Positions 36,106 to 45,205 of a stretch of 64,000 bases of DNA are shown here, piece by piece. Origin of the DNA: Mycolicibacterium aubagnense (GTDB lineage Bacteria; Actinomycetota; Actinomycetes; Mycobacteriales; Mycobacteriaceae); the NCBI RefSeq assembly GCF_010730955.1, contig NZ_AP022577.1:3472001-3536000 (forward strand), read 5' to 3'. Position numbers and translations under genes: made by a program. The notes beneath the pieces are model-generated. The model was not told the DNA's origin, did no database searches, and was given only the letters and a program-made list of their open reading frames with translations. The first letter of the stretch is position 1. Every line of letters begins with the position of its first letter.

Positions 36106-38840
36106 GTGTCACATGTTGGATTCATCGGGCAACAGTTCAGCGCAACAAGTCAGGGCTGCCCATCCGCTGAGCGCCGATTGAATCGAGCACAGACACGGCG
36201 ACTTCGTAAAGCCGGCGGCACCGCGATGACCGCCGCGACGACCGCGGCGATGACAATGGTGCTGACCGTCGCGCAATCGACCCCCGTCGAACCAGTCGTG
36301 TCACGTTCTGTCGTTCTTACGGCGAATAGCTACCAGCTGACCACAGATCAGATTATCGCCACGCAAAAACAAATCGCGGCCACCAATAGTGGCTACTCAT
36401 TTATCACCCAGTCGGACCTCGCGTCATTGCCCGCCTATACCCGGGCCCTGGCGGCGAGCGGGCTCTCCGCCTCGTTTAGCCAGTTGGCCTTGACCAATCA
36501 TTACGATCCAAACATGGCGTACCAGGCGTTTCCCTGGAATGCCCCCTCGGCCGAGCCACTGCAATTCCTCAACGACCCAAATGCGGACAATAAATATATC
36601 GTTGCGTCCATCGACTCCCGGGCCTACACCATCACCATCCACCCAGAAGCCGGAACAAAAGACGTAACCTTCGTACCGATGTCAGGGACGGGCTTGAATG
36701 GCAATTTTATTTCTACCGGGTTTAGTTACGATTTATCACAATTCACCCCCAATGCCGACGGCTCGTACACCATCACCATGAGCCCCAACCAACAGCCGGG
36801 CAACTGGGTGAATAGTACGGGCGCCCAAACGCTCCTCCTGCGCGATACCGTCGGCAACTGGGGATTACTGCACGACAACATCACCCTCCAGCAACAGGGC
36901 GAGCCGTCAACGTTCACCCTCCCCGTGCTATCGAAGAGCCAGATCTCATCGATACTGAACAACATCGCCACGAACCTGTCTGGCTTGAATTCCAGCGTCA
37001 CCAATTTCGGAATTCAAAAGATGTTCGCCTCGATCCCAGATAATACGTTCAAACCTATCGCTCCAACGACCTCCGCTGTCGGCGGGCCGATCTTGCCCGG
37101 CCAATTATCGAGCCTCGGGCGCTATAATCTTCAGCCAGATCAAGCGCTCATCGTCAAGGTGCCCGATGTCGCGGCCGGATATACCGGTGCGCAACTCTCC
37201 AATGCCTGGCAACTAGATCTCCCGTACGCGACCGCGACCGGCAGCATCAATAGCAGCGACGTATTCAAGTCAAGTGACGGCTACACCTATTACGTGGTCA
37301 GCGCACAGAATCCAGGTGTTGCGAACTGGCTCAACACCGGCGGCACACCGGACGGATCGATCTCTCTCCGATTCCAGAACCTCGCGGGGAACCCGTCTAA
37401 CACTCAGGTCACGGCTGTAGTCGTGCCTATCGCCGATGTCCTCAAGAACCTGCCTGCAGATACCCCGCGGTCACCCCGGCGCAATACGCGGCCAAGCTCA
37501 AAGAGCGCCTATTCGAATACAACTATTTTCATGACCAGAACAACACCGCGGTCGGTTGGGTGACGGGGAATCTGGAGAACGACCAAATAAAGGCCGCCAT
37601 CGGCACCAGCACCTACAACGAGATATTCGGCAGCCAGCCCAACGTGCCTTCGGTCCTGGACCGCGTCCTGAACCCTGCGCTCACGCCGGACTATCTGTCC
37701 CTTGTCCGCACCGTTTTGGCCGACCCCAGCCGCAGCCTGTCAGCCATTGTCCGAAACTTGCCCCTTGCGGCACAGGACATCATGGCACCGGCAGTTTTGG
37801 CAGTCCTACGCCTGGGCATGCTGGTCGGCAACACCACTGCGTCGGTACTCCACGAACTCACAGCCGGCCAACTAGTCGGGGCATTGCAAGCAGTGGGCGC
37901 CGGCATTCAAGGGCTGGGAACGCTCGCCAACCAAACATTCGTCGACCCGGCCACGAGTATCACCGCAGGCTTCCTCAATGCGCGCGACGACCTGTCAGTG
38001 GCGATAGCGAACTCGAAGAGCTACTCCCCACTCTCGCTAGGGACCATCCAGACCGCGATGGGGCAGCTCGGTCAGGTCAATCAGTCGGCAGCAAACATGT
38101 TGTTCGGTGGACTGGCGGGTCTTGTGCAGCTGCTCAGCCCGGCCAACATTGCAGGTGCAGCTGAAACTCCCGCGGCGGCCGCCAAGCCGCCAGCCACCGC
38201 GGCAAAGTCTGCAGTTGTGCCGGCCGCGAATACGACGACGACCGCGACCCCGGCCACTGCGCCGGCATCGGCGAGCACCGCGCCGGTGGCACCTGCCGCG
38301 GCGCCAGCGACGACCGGAGCGCCTACGGCCCCCGGAACGCCGGTGACGGAGGCCGGAGCAAAGCCTGCTGCCGTGAAGACAGAGACGGCGCCGGTAGCGG
38401 CAATCCCTGCCACGTCGCCGACCACGGGAACAGATACCGGGTCGACTGGCTCCACTTCGACAACCGGCCAACATCCCACTGAGACGAAGGGTGCGGGCTC
38501 TAGTGGTGGTAGTTCGTCGGTGAAGGGCGCCGGCTCGGCGTCGGTGAGTGGTGAGCATTCCACTGAGACCAAGGGTGCGGGCTCTAGTGGTGGTAGTTCG
38601 TCGGTGAAGGGCGCCGGCTCGGCGTCGGTGAGTGGTGAGCATTCCACTGAGACCAAGGGTGCGGGCTCTAGTGGTGGTAGTTCGTCGACGAAGGGTGCCG
38701 GCTCGACATCGGCGGGTGGGCAGCATTCGACCGAGTCCAAAGGTGCGGGTTCGAGTGGCGGCGGCTCGGCGGTGAAGGGCGCGGGCTCTAGTGGTGGCGG
38801 CTCGTCGGCGAGCAGTAAGCAATCCAGCGATTCCAAGTAG
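36106..38840 (+). pseudogene. Large secreted repeat-tailed protein with one frameshift (DUF1214-like N-terminal part)
   Basis: About 910 residues if joined. GTG 36106 has an excellent AGAGGAGG Shine-Dalgarno. An arginine-rich leader and a hydrophobic stretch (AMTAATTAAMTMVLTVAQ) suggest export. The N-terminal ~430 residues (FPWNAPSAEPLQFLNDPNAD, YTITIHPEAGTKDVTFVPMSG) resemble secreted mycobacterial proteins with DUF1214-like folds. After the break come a helical region, an Ala/Thr/Pro tract and four 28-residue Ser/Gly repeats. The break is at 37463-37466: CCCC where CCCCC restores TPAVTPAQYAAKLKERLFEY. AT-rich codons (TTA, ATA, AAT) are unusually common at 36300-37100. Confidence 0.75.
38472..38807. 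repeat. Four 84-bp tandem repeats
   Basis: Units start at 38472, 38556, 38640 and 38724. The first three are almost identical and the fourth has diverged. Each encodes 28 residues beginning HSTETKGAGSSGG. Because 84 is divisible by three, unit number can change without breaking the frame. Confidence 0.9.
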
Positions 38841-39141
38841 CAATGGCGGTCGTACTCGGCCTGTGCCCCCGGGGTGTGGGCGCAGGTCGGGTACGCACAA
38901 ATGCTGGAAACATCGCACCGGTCGCCGCCCGGTGCTGTGATCGCGGCGAGCACGTTGCGTGACCGGGGAAAGATGCCTGCTACACCGTCGACGGAGTGCG
39001 CTAACTTCGCGCCGACGGCGTCCCCGCCAACAAATGGGGGGATCGATACGGCCGGGCGGTTGTCGCATCTGAAGGACTGAGCCGTCTGATCGCGACCTAC
39101 GGTGTCACGACGGGCAAGGGCATCGATTTGGAGGGTAACGA
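38841..39141. other. Intergenic region with a terminator-like hairpin
   Basis: No gene is supported in these 301 bp. cctgtgccc (38860-38868) and gggcgcagg (38878-38886) form a 9-bp stem with one mismatch, 20 bases after the upstream stop, which fits a terminator without a T tract. The rest should hold the promoter of the DUF1254 lipoprotein gene; ggagggtaacga just before ATG 39142 contains its Shine-Dalgarno. Confidence 0.5.
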
Positions 39142-40560
39142 ATGAAGGCTTGGGTTTCGGGTTTGGCCGTGTTGCTGATGGCCGCCACGACGGGCTGCAG
39201 CGCCAAATCTGCTGAACCGCAAGCTGGTTCGAGTTCGGCGCCGACGCTGCAGCAGGTACGTGAGATCGCCAAGGAGGCCTACACCTACGGCTTCCCGATG
39301 GTCGACAGCTATCGCGTCCAGCATTCCTACTTCGTCGACAAGACCACCCCGCAGTACGAGGGCGACTGGAACCAGACGCACAGCATCGCGCGGGTATTCA
39401 CCCCCGAAGACACCACCATCCAGACCCCCAACTCCGACACTCCCTACACGATGCTCGGCGCCGATCTGCGGGCCGAACCCCTGGTGCTGACGGTGCCGCC
39501 GATCGACGCCGGCAGATACTTCTCGCTGCAGTTCGTCGACGGCTACACCTACGACTACGCCTACGTGGGCAGCCGCACCACCGGCAACGGCGGCGGCAAG
39601 TACCTGCTCGCGGGGCCGGGCTGGAAGGGCGACAAGCCGGAGGGGGTCAACGACGTGATCCGCTCGGACACCGACTTTTCCGTGGTCATCTACCGCACCC
39701 AGCTGTTCGATCCCGCCGACATCGACAACGTCAAGAAGATCCAGGCCGGCTACACCGTCGAACCGCTATCGGCCTTTGAGCACCGGCCCTCCGTTGCGGC
39801 CCCGCCCGTGGACTTCGTCGCCCCGCTGACCCCGGACGAGCAGAAGACCTCGCCGAGGTTCTTCCAGATCCTCAACTTCGTCCTCAAGTTCGCGCCCGTG
39901 CTCCCCGACGAGAAGAACCTGCGGGACCGGTTCGCCACCATCGGCATCGGCCCTGACGGGGACTTCAACCCCGAGACCATGAGTAAGGAGACGCTGCAGG
40001 CCGTGCGGGACGGGATGGCCGACGCCTGGGCTGAGCTGACCAGCTTCCAGAAGGACAAGCTCAACACCGGCCAGGTCACCTCCGGACAGCTGTTCGGCAC
40101 CCACGCGGAACTGAAAGACAACTACCTCTACCGGATGGCCGGTGCGGTGCTGGGCATCTACGGCAACGTTGCGCAGGAGGCCATGTACCCGGTGATCGCG
40201 ACCGACTCCACCGGGGCGCCGTTGACCGGCGCCAACAGCTACACCCTGCGGTTCGGGCCAGGGCAGCTGCCGCCGGTCAATTCGTTCTGGTCGATCACGA
40301 TGTACGACATGCCCCAAAGCTTGCTGGTGGCCAACCCCATCAACCGGTACTTGATCAACTCGCCCATGCTGCCCAGCCTCATCCACGACCCCGACGGCGG
40401 CATCACGATCCACGTGCAGAATCAGTCGCCCGGCACCGGCAAGGAGGCCAACTGGCTGCCCGCGCCGAGCGGGCCGTTCCAGATGATCCTGCGCCTGTAC
40501 TTGCCCAAAGAAGAAGGGCTCAACGGCAGCTGGAAGGCACCCCAAGCACTCAGAAGCTAG
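39142..40560 (+). CDS. DUF1254/DUF1214 lipoprotein
   Basis: 472 residues. A lipoprotein signal (MKAWVSGLAVLLMAATTGC, Cys19) leads to a DUF1254 domain (EAYTYGFPMVDSYRV, TIQTPNSDTPYTMLGADLRAEPLVLTVPPI, YFSLQFVDGYTYDYAYVGSRT). The C-terminal DUF1214 domain has YTLRFGPGQLPPVNSFWSITMYDMPQSLL and LPAPSGPFQMILRLYLPKEE. The family is widespread in mycobacteria and its function is unknown. It converges with the tetR gene, 12 bp apart. Confidence 0.9.
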   Translation: MKAWVSGLAVLLMAATTGCSAKSAEPQAGSSSAPTLQQVREIAKEAYTYGFPMVDSYRVQHSYFVDKTTPQYEGDWNQTHSIARVFTPEDTTIQTPNSDTPYTMLGADLRAEPLVLTVPPIDAGRYFSLQFVDGYTYDYAYVGSRTTGNGGGKYLLAGPGWKGDKPEGVNDVIRSDTDFSVVIYRTQLFDPADIDNVKKIQAGYTVEPLSAFEHRPSVAAPPVDFVAPLTPDEQKTSPRFFQILNFVLKFAPVLPDEKNLRDRFATIGIGPDGDFNPETMSKETLQAVRDGMADAWAELTSFQKDKLNTGQVTSGQLFGTHAELKDNYLYRMAGAVLGIYGNVAQEAMYPVIATDSTGAPLTGANSYTLRFGPGQLPPVNSFWSITMYDMPQSLLVANPINRYLINSPMLPSLIHDPDGGITIHVQNQSPGTGKEANWLPAPSGPFQMILRLYLPKEEGLNGSWKAPQALRS

Positions 40561-40572
40561 GCCAGCCGTCGC

Positions 40573-41208
40573 CTACCTGGCGGCGTCTCGTGCGGCTGAC
40601 AGGGCGCGGTACCCGGATGTCAGGAGTTCGGCCATCCGGTCCTCGAGTTCGGCTGAATCGTCGTCGGCGGCGATGGTGGTCAAGTACATCGCCGCTCCTG
40701 CCGCCATGATCACCACGGCCCGCGCGTCCAACTCGGCACGATGCCGCTCCGCCTCGGTCTCGGCGCCGACGTCGTCGGCGAAAAGCTCCACCGCCGGACC
40801 GGTGAACCGGTTCCACAGCGATCTTCCCAGTGCGGGCTCTTCGACCAGGGCCAAGGTCAGGTCGGGCGCGGTCGCTTTCATCTCCGGGCGGTTGAACATC
40901 GCGCGGCTGCCCCGGACGACGAAATCGATCCAGCCGTAGACGTCTGTGCCGGCAAACGGTGTCAGGTCAGGTGCCAGGCCCATCACCGCGTCGATGACCA
41001 ACGCCGCCTTCGACGGCCAGCGCCGCGTCAGGCTGGCACGGGTGACGCCTGAGCGTTGCGCGACCAGGCGCATGCTCAATTGCTGAAACCCGCCCTCCGA
41101 CAACAACTCTCGTGTCGCGTCGAGCACACGGTCGTCGATGCTTCCGTCGCGCGGCCGACCGGGGCCTGACTGAGTGCTCACGTGTTCATCATCCAGCATC
41201 CGCGCCAT
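40573..41208 (-). CDS. TetR-family transcriptional regulator
   Basis: 211 residues (a start three codons later, at MLDDEHVST, is also possible). The N-terminal helix-turn-helix is DGSIDDRVLDATRELLSEGG, SMRLVAQRSGVTRASLTRRWPSKAALV. The C-terminal ligand domain resembles TetR_C_11 type. A near-perfect palindrome 70 bp upstream (41278-41304) lies before the divergent plus-strand genes, so I infer that it represses the OYE/SDR genes and itself. Confidence 0.9.
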   Translation of the reverse strand: MARMLDDEHVSTQSGPGRPRDGSIDDRVLDATRELLSEGGFQQLSMRLVAQRSGVTRASLTRRWPSKAALVIDAVMGLAPDLTPFAGTDVYGWIDFVVRGSRAMFNRPEMKATAPDLTLALVEEPALGRSLWNRFTGPAVELFADDVGAETEAERHRAELDARAVVIMAAGAAMYLTTIAADDDSAELEDRMAELLTSGYRALSAARDAAR

Positions 41209-41277
41209 GGGCAGTCGAACTGCCGCGATCCCGAGTTCCGGTGCGTCCGGACCACGCCGGCATTGACGCCGACCAGC

Positions 41278-41304
41278 AATTAGTGTACCACTGGATCACT
41301 AATT
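41278..41304. promoter_or_regulatory. Probable TetR operator
   Basis: The arms aattagtg (41278-41285) and cactaatt (41297-41304) are perfect inverted repeats, with an inner cca-c-tgg symmetric about 41291; only two positions per half break the symmetry. It lies between the divergent tetR gene and the AGGAGG site at 41306-41311. Confidence 0.75.
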
Positions 41305-41317
41305 AAGGAGGTTGCTG

Positions 41318-41523
41318 GTGATCGCTCCCAAGGACGTCCCCCTGCGTCGTCTACCCGGGCATTTGCTGCACGCGGCAACCGGCGATCATGCGATCTCTCG
41401 GGGTACGTGCTCGTGCGCGTGACGGAAGGGAAGGTCGCGGCGCTCGCGAATCTGTCGGGCCAGGCCGCGGACCTAATCAAGATTCCGACTGGCACCGTGA
41501 CCCAGCATGACGCGAAGCCGTGA
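41318..41523 (+). pseudogene. Small ~68-residue protein gene with a one-base frameshift
   Basis: GTG 41318 follows an AGGAGG Shine-Dalgarno six bases upstream. The first frame reads VIAPKDVPLRRLPGHLLHAA. Another frame carries YVLVRVTEGKVAALANLSGQ and ends at 41523. They join if the G run at 41400-41403 had five G instead of four (ISRGYVLVRV). It would be the first gene after the operator, ahead of the OYE gene. I do not recognise a family. Confidence 0.5.
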
Positions 41524-41580
41524 CGGCTTGATTTCGAGAAATGTTGTCGCACAGAGGTTTATCGAAGGGATACTGACACC

Positions 41581-42795
41581 ATGACCACCGACGCCACGTC
41601 GACCGCCCGCGGGCCCGCAGTACCGGATCCATTCCAGCCGGCCAAGCTGGGTCCGGTGACGTTGCGGAACCGGATCATCAAGGCCGCGACGTTCGAAGCG
41701 GCCACCCCGAACGCGTTGGTCACCGATGATCTGATCCGGTATCACCAACTGCCCGCCGCGGGTGGGGTCGGGATGACCACCGTGGCCTATTGCGCGGTGT
41801 CCCCCGGCGGTCGCACCGATGGCTGGCAGTTGTGGATGCGCCCCGACGCCATCCCCGGGCTACGCAGGTTGACCGACACGATTCATGGTGAGGGTGCGGC
41901 GATCAGCGCCCAGATCGGCCACGCCGGGCCGGTCGCCAACGCGCGCACCAACCAGGCCACCGCCCTGGCGCCGGTGCGGTTGTTCAACCCGCTGTCCATG
42001 CGGTTCGCCCGCAAGGCCACCCGTGCCGACATCGATGCGGTGATGGCCGCCCACGCGAACGCTGCGAGGTTGGCGATCGAGGCCGGATTCGACGCCGTGG
42101 AAGTGCACCTGGGGCACAACTACTTCGCCTCCTCGTTCCTGTCCCCACTGATCAACCGCCGCACCGACGAGTTCGGGGGCTCCCTGGAAAACCGGGCGAA
42201 GGTGGCCCGAGGCACCGTGCAGGCGGTCCGGGAAGCCGTGGGTGATCAGATCGCGGTGATCGCCAAGCTCAACATGACCGACGGGGTCCGCGGCGGCATC
42301 CCCCTCGACGAATCACTGCAGACCGCACAGTGGCTGCAAGAAGATGGGGCGCTGGATGCGTTGGAGTTGACCGCGGGCAGCTCGCTGGTCAACCCGATGT
42401 ACCTGTTCCGTGGCGACGCCCCGGTCAAAGAATTCGCCGCCAACTTCAAACCCCCGATCAGCTGGGGCATCCGGATGAGCGGGCACAAGTTCTTCCGCGA
42501 ATACCCCTACCGGGAGGCCTATCTGCTTGAGCAGGCCCGCCAATTCCGCGCCGAACTGTCGATGCCGCTGATCCTGCTCGGCGGGATCACCAACCGCGAC
42601 ACCATGGATCTGGCCATGGCCGAAGGGTTCGAGTTCGTCGCGATGGGCCGCGCCCTGCTCGCCGAACCCGACCTGCTCAACCGCATCCAATCCGACCGCA
42701 GCGTGAGATCAGGCTGCACCCACTGCAACCTGTGCATGCCCACCATCTACAGCCACACCCACTGCGTGGTGACCGGCAAGCCCGACTCCGTCTGA
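41581..42795 (+). CDS. Old-yellow-enzyme family NADH:flavin oxidoreductase
   Basis: 404 residues, a TIM-barrel FMN enzyme. Visible motifs are DPFQPAKLGPVTLRNRIIKAATFE, ISAQIGHAG, EAGFDAVEVHLGHNYFASSFLSPLINRRTDEFGGSLENRAKV and a phosphate-binding PLILLGGITNRD. The C-terminus has a Cys cluster (CTHCNLCMP and a further Cys), which may bind an Fe-S cluster as in dienoyl-CoA-reductase-type members. The usual OYE C-terminal FAD/NAD domain is absent. It probably reduces an activated C=C bond. Confidence 0.9.
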   Translation: MTTDATSTARGPAVPDPFQPAKLGPVTLRNRIIKAATFEAATPNALVTDDLIRYHQLPAAGGVGMTTVAYCAVSPGGRTDGWQLWMRPDAIPGLRRLTDTIHGEGAAISAQIGHAGPVANARTNQATALAPVRLFNPLSMRFARKATRADIDAVMAAHANAARLAIEAGFDAVEVHLGHNYFASSFLSPLINRRTDEFGGSLENRAKVARGTVQAVREAVGDQIAVIAKLNMTDGVRGGIPLDESLQTAQWLQEDGALDALELTAGSSLVNPMYLFRGDAPVKEFAANFKPPISWGIRMSGHKFFREYPYREAYLLEQARQFRAELSMPLILLGGITNRDTMDLAMAEGFEFVAMGRALLAEPDLLNRIQSDRSVRSGCTHCNLCMPTIYSHTHCVVTGKPDSV

Positions 42796-42840
42796 CCGGG
42801 CTCGTCCACAGAATTTTCGATTGCCAAGATAGGAGTTTGA

Positions 42841-43677
42841 ATGGGTGACTTCGATGGCCTCGTTGCGCTGATCACCGGCGGGGCTCGAGGTATGGGCAGG
42901 TCGCACGCGGTGGCCCTTGCCGAGGCGGGTGCGGATATCGCCATCTGCGACCGCTGTGCGGATCACGACGAGATCAAATACCCGCTCGCGACGGAGGACG
43001 ATCTGGCGACCACCGCCGAGCTGGTCGAGGCGACTGGAAGACGTTGTCTCACAGCGAAATTGTCGACCAGCGACCGTACGGCTCTGGAAGGCTTCGTGGC
43101 CGACGTCGAGACCGAATTCGGCCGACTCGATATTGCTGTCACCAACGCCGGCGTCAGCGCCATCGGCTTTCTGCCGGAGGTGCCCTCGGCGCAATGGGAC
43201 GAAGTGATCGGGTCCAATCTGACGGGCACGTTCAACACGATCGCGGCCGTGGCGCCGGGGATGAAGGCGCGTGGGTACGGGCGGATCGTCACGGTGTCCT
43301 CGATGCTGGGGCGCAGCGGAAACTTCGGGCAGGCCGCGTACGCGGCGTCAAAATGGGGCGTCATCGGGCTGACGAAGGTGGCGGCGCACGATCTCGGTGG
43401 GTTCGGGATCACCGTCAATGCCGTTGCGCCCGGAAACGTCGAAACCCCAATGACTTTCAACGATGCGCTGTTCGGCGCCATGCGCCCGGATTTGGACCAA
43501 CCGACGCTCGCCGACGTCGAATCGGTGTTCGCATCTTTGCATCTGCAGCCGGTGGCCTTCATGAAACCGGCTGAAATCACCCGTGCTGTCATGTTTTTGG
43601 CGCACCGGGACAGCGTGCACATCACGGGCACCGTCCTGCCGGTTGATGCGGGGGCCACGGCCCGGTTGGGTAGCTGA
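42841..43677 (+). CDS. SDR-family oxidoreductase, mycofactocin-coupled type
   Basis: 278 residues. The Rossmann motif is TGGARGMGRSHAVALAEAGADIAICDRC. After the second strand there is the insertion (DHDEIKYPLATEDDLATTAELVE) characteristic of mycofactocin-coupled SDRs, which hold NAD tightly and use mycofactocin as the external electron acceptor. NAGVS, the catalytic Ser in VTVSSML, YAASKWG and PGNVETPM are present. ATG 42841 follows AGGAG. The OYE stop is 45 bp upstream, so one operon is likely. Confidence 0.88.
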   Translation: MGDFDGLVALITGGARGMGRSHAVALAEAGADIAICDRCADHDEIKYPLATEDDLATTAELVEATGRRCLTAKLSTSDRTALEGFVADVETEFGRLDIAVTNAGVSAIGFLPEVPSAQWDEVIGSNLTGTFNTIAAVAPGMKARGYGRIVTVSSMLGRSGNFGQAAYAASKWGVIGLTKVAAHDLGGFGITVNAVAPGNVETPMTFNDALFGAMRPDLDQPTLADVESVFASLHLQPVAFMKPAEITRAVMFLAHRDSVHITGTVLPVDAGATARLGS

Positions 43678-43735
43678 CCTGACCGTGTAACCAGTGTCAC
43701 TCGCACTTCAAAACAGTGCAATGTACGGTTTTAGT

Positions 43736-45112
43736 ATGAAGTGGATCAGGGTGATGCTGGCGTCGGCCGTGGTGATGAGCATGGCCGGCTGTGGCACAAA
43801 ACAGGACGCGGCCAAGGACGAATCGGCACAGCAGTCTCCGGCCTGGGACCGCAGCTTCTACTGGGGCACCGCGACGGCGGGGTACCAGGTGGAAGGGGAT
43901 GCACCCGACAGCAATTGGCGTCGGTACGTCGACCGGACGGCCGGCAAGGCGCACGCTGATCCGTTCGGGGCGGTCGAGCCCTATAAGCAGGCCGACGACT
44001 TCCGGCACCGCTACCGCGAGGACATCGCCAACGCACATGCCCTGGGCGTCAACACCTTCCGGTTCGGCGTCGAGTGGGCGCGGGTGATGCCCGAGCCGGG
44101 CAAATGGAACGACAAGGAACTCGCCTACTACGACGACGTCGTCGCCACGCTGCGGGCGAACGGCATGACGCCCATGATCACGTTGATGCACTGGGTTTAC
44201 CCCGGCTGGATCACCGACCGTGGTGGCTTCCTCAACAACGTCGCCGCGTTCGACGACTTCGCAAAGGCCATCACCAAACGCTATGCCGGACAGGGCGTGC
44301 TGTGGGTGAGCATCAACGAGCCGCTGGCCTTCGGAGCGATGGAGGTGCGCACCGGTGGCATCAAACCCGACCAGTTCGGCACCTTCCTCGACCGCGTCGC
44401 GGACGCGCACCGCGCGGTATACCGCGCCGCGCACGATGCCGACCCGAAGGCGAAGGTCACCACGAACGAGGCCTACATTCCGCCGGAAGTGCTGGCGCAG
44501 TTCACCGGTCTCGGGGTGAAAGGCATCGAGGGTTCGTTCTTCGACCGGGTCAAGGACACGCTGGACTATCTCGGGTTCGACTACTACACCGGGACGGCCA
44601 AGGACAATCCGGCCGCAAGTCAGAGCATGGCGGAGCGGTGGAACATCAAACTGCAGCCCGAAGACATCTACTACGTGGCACGCCACTACGCCCAGCGGTA
44701 TCCAGGGTTGCCGATCTACGTCGTCGAGAACGGCATGGTCACCGACAACGGCAAGCCCCGAGCCGACGGCGTGACCCGGTCCCAACACCTCAGCGACACC
44801 GTCTTCTGGCTGCAGCGCGCCAAAGCCGACGGCATCCCGATCATCGGCTACAACTACTGGTCCCTGCTCGACAACTACGAATGGGGCAGCTACCGGCCCC
44901 GGTTCGGCCTGTACTCCGTTGACGCCCTGGGCGATCCGGCGCTGCGCCGGGTACCCACCGATGCTGTACCGACCTACCGCCAGATCACCCGCGACGGCGG
45001 CACCCCGCCCGGATACCGGCCGGTGATCCCCGCGGCACACTGCTCGACGACCGTCGGCACCGAAAGCTGCGCGCCACTGGACGTGAACGGACCGCTGTCC
45101 CCGCTGAAGTAG
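43736..45112 (+). CDS. Exported GH1-family beta-glycosidase (lipoprotein)
   Basis: 458 residues. A lipoprotein signal ends in SMAGC (Cys19), then the GH1 barrel: FYWGTATAGYQVEGD, FRFGVEWARVMPEPGKWN, acid/base Glu195 in SINEPLAFG, nucleophile Glu331 in YVVENGM, and YNYWSLLDNYEWGSY. It should hydrolyse beta-glycosides on the outer side of the membrane. ATG 43736 is chosen for signal-peptide length; 43721 and 43694 are in frame. It follows the SDR gene by 58 bp. An exported, lipid-anchored GH1 enzyme is uncommon. Confidence 0.88.
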   Translation: MKWIRVMLASAVVMSMAGCGTKQDAAKDESAQQSPAWDRSFYWGTATAGYQVEGDAPDSNWRRYVDRTAGKAHADPFGAVEPYKQADDFRHRYREDIANAHALGVNTFRFGVEWARVMPEPGKWNDKELAYYDDVVATLRANGMTPMITLMHWVYPGWITDRGGFLNNVAAFDDFAKAITKRYAGQGVLWVSINEPLAFGAMEVRTGGIKPDQFGTFLDRVADAHRAVYRAAHDADPKAKVTTNEAYIPPEVLAQFTGLGVKGIEGSFFDRVKDTLDYLGFDYYTGTAKDNPAASQSMAERWNIKLQPEDIYYVARHYAQRYPGLPIYVVENGMVTDNGKPRADGVTRSQHLSDTVFWLQRAKADGIPIIGYNYWSLLDNYEWGSYRPRFGLYSVDALGDPALRRVPTDAVPTYRQITRDGGTPPGYRPVIPAAHCSTTVGTESCAPLDVNGPLSPLK

Positions 45113-45205
45113 CGCGATGTTCTCCCCACGGGCGCGCCGACGTTAAAAGTGACCACCTGGTAATATCCTCCGCGTGCCGGTGAGAGCACCGGCTGGGAGG
45201 TAGCC

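Noticed and set aside
9539..41300. A prophage or integrative element inserted at tRNA-Leu
   Set aside because: No integrase, phage structural gene or distant second copy of the tRNA end was seen. The only repeated tRNA end directly flanks a single IS element.
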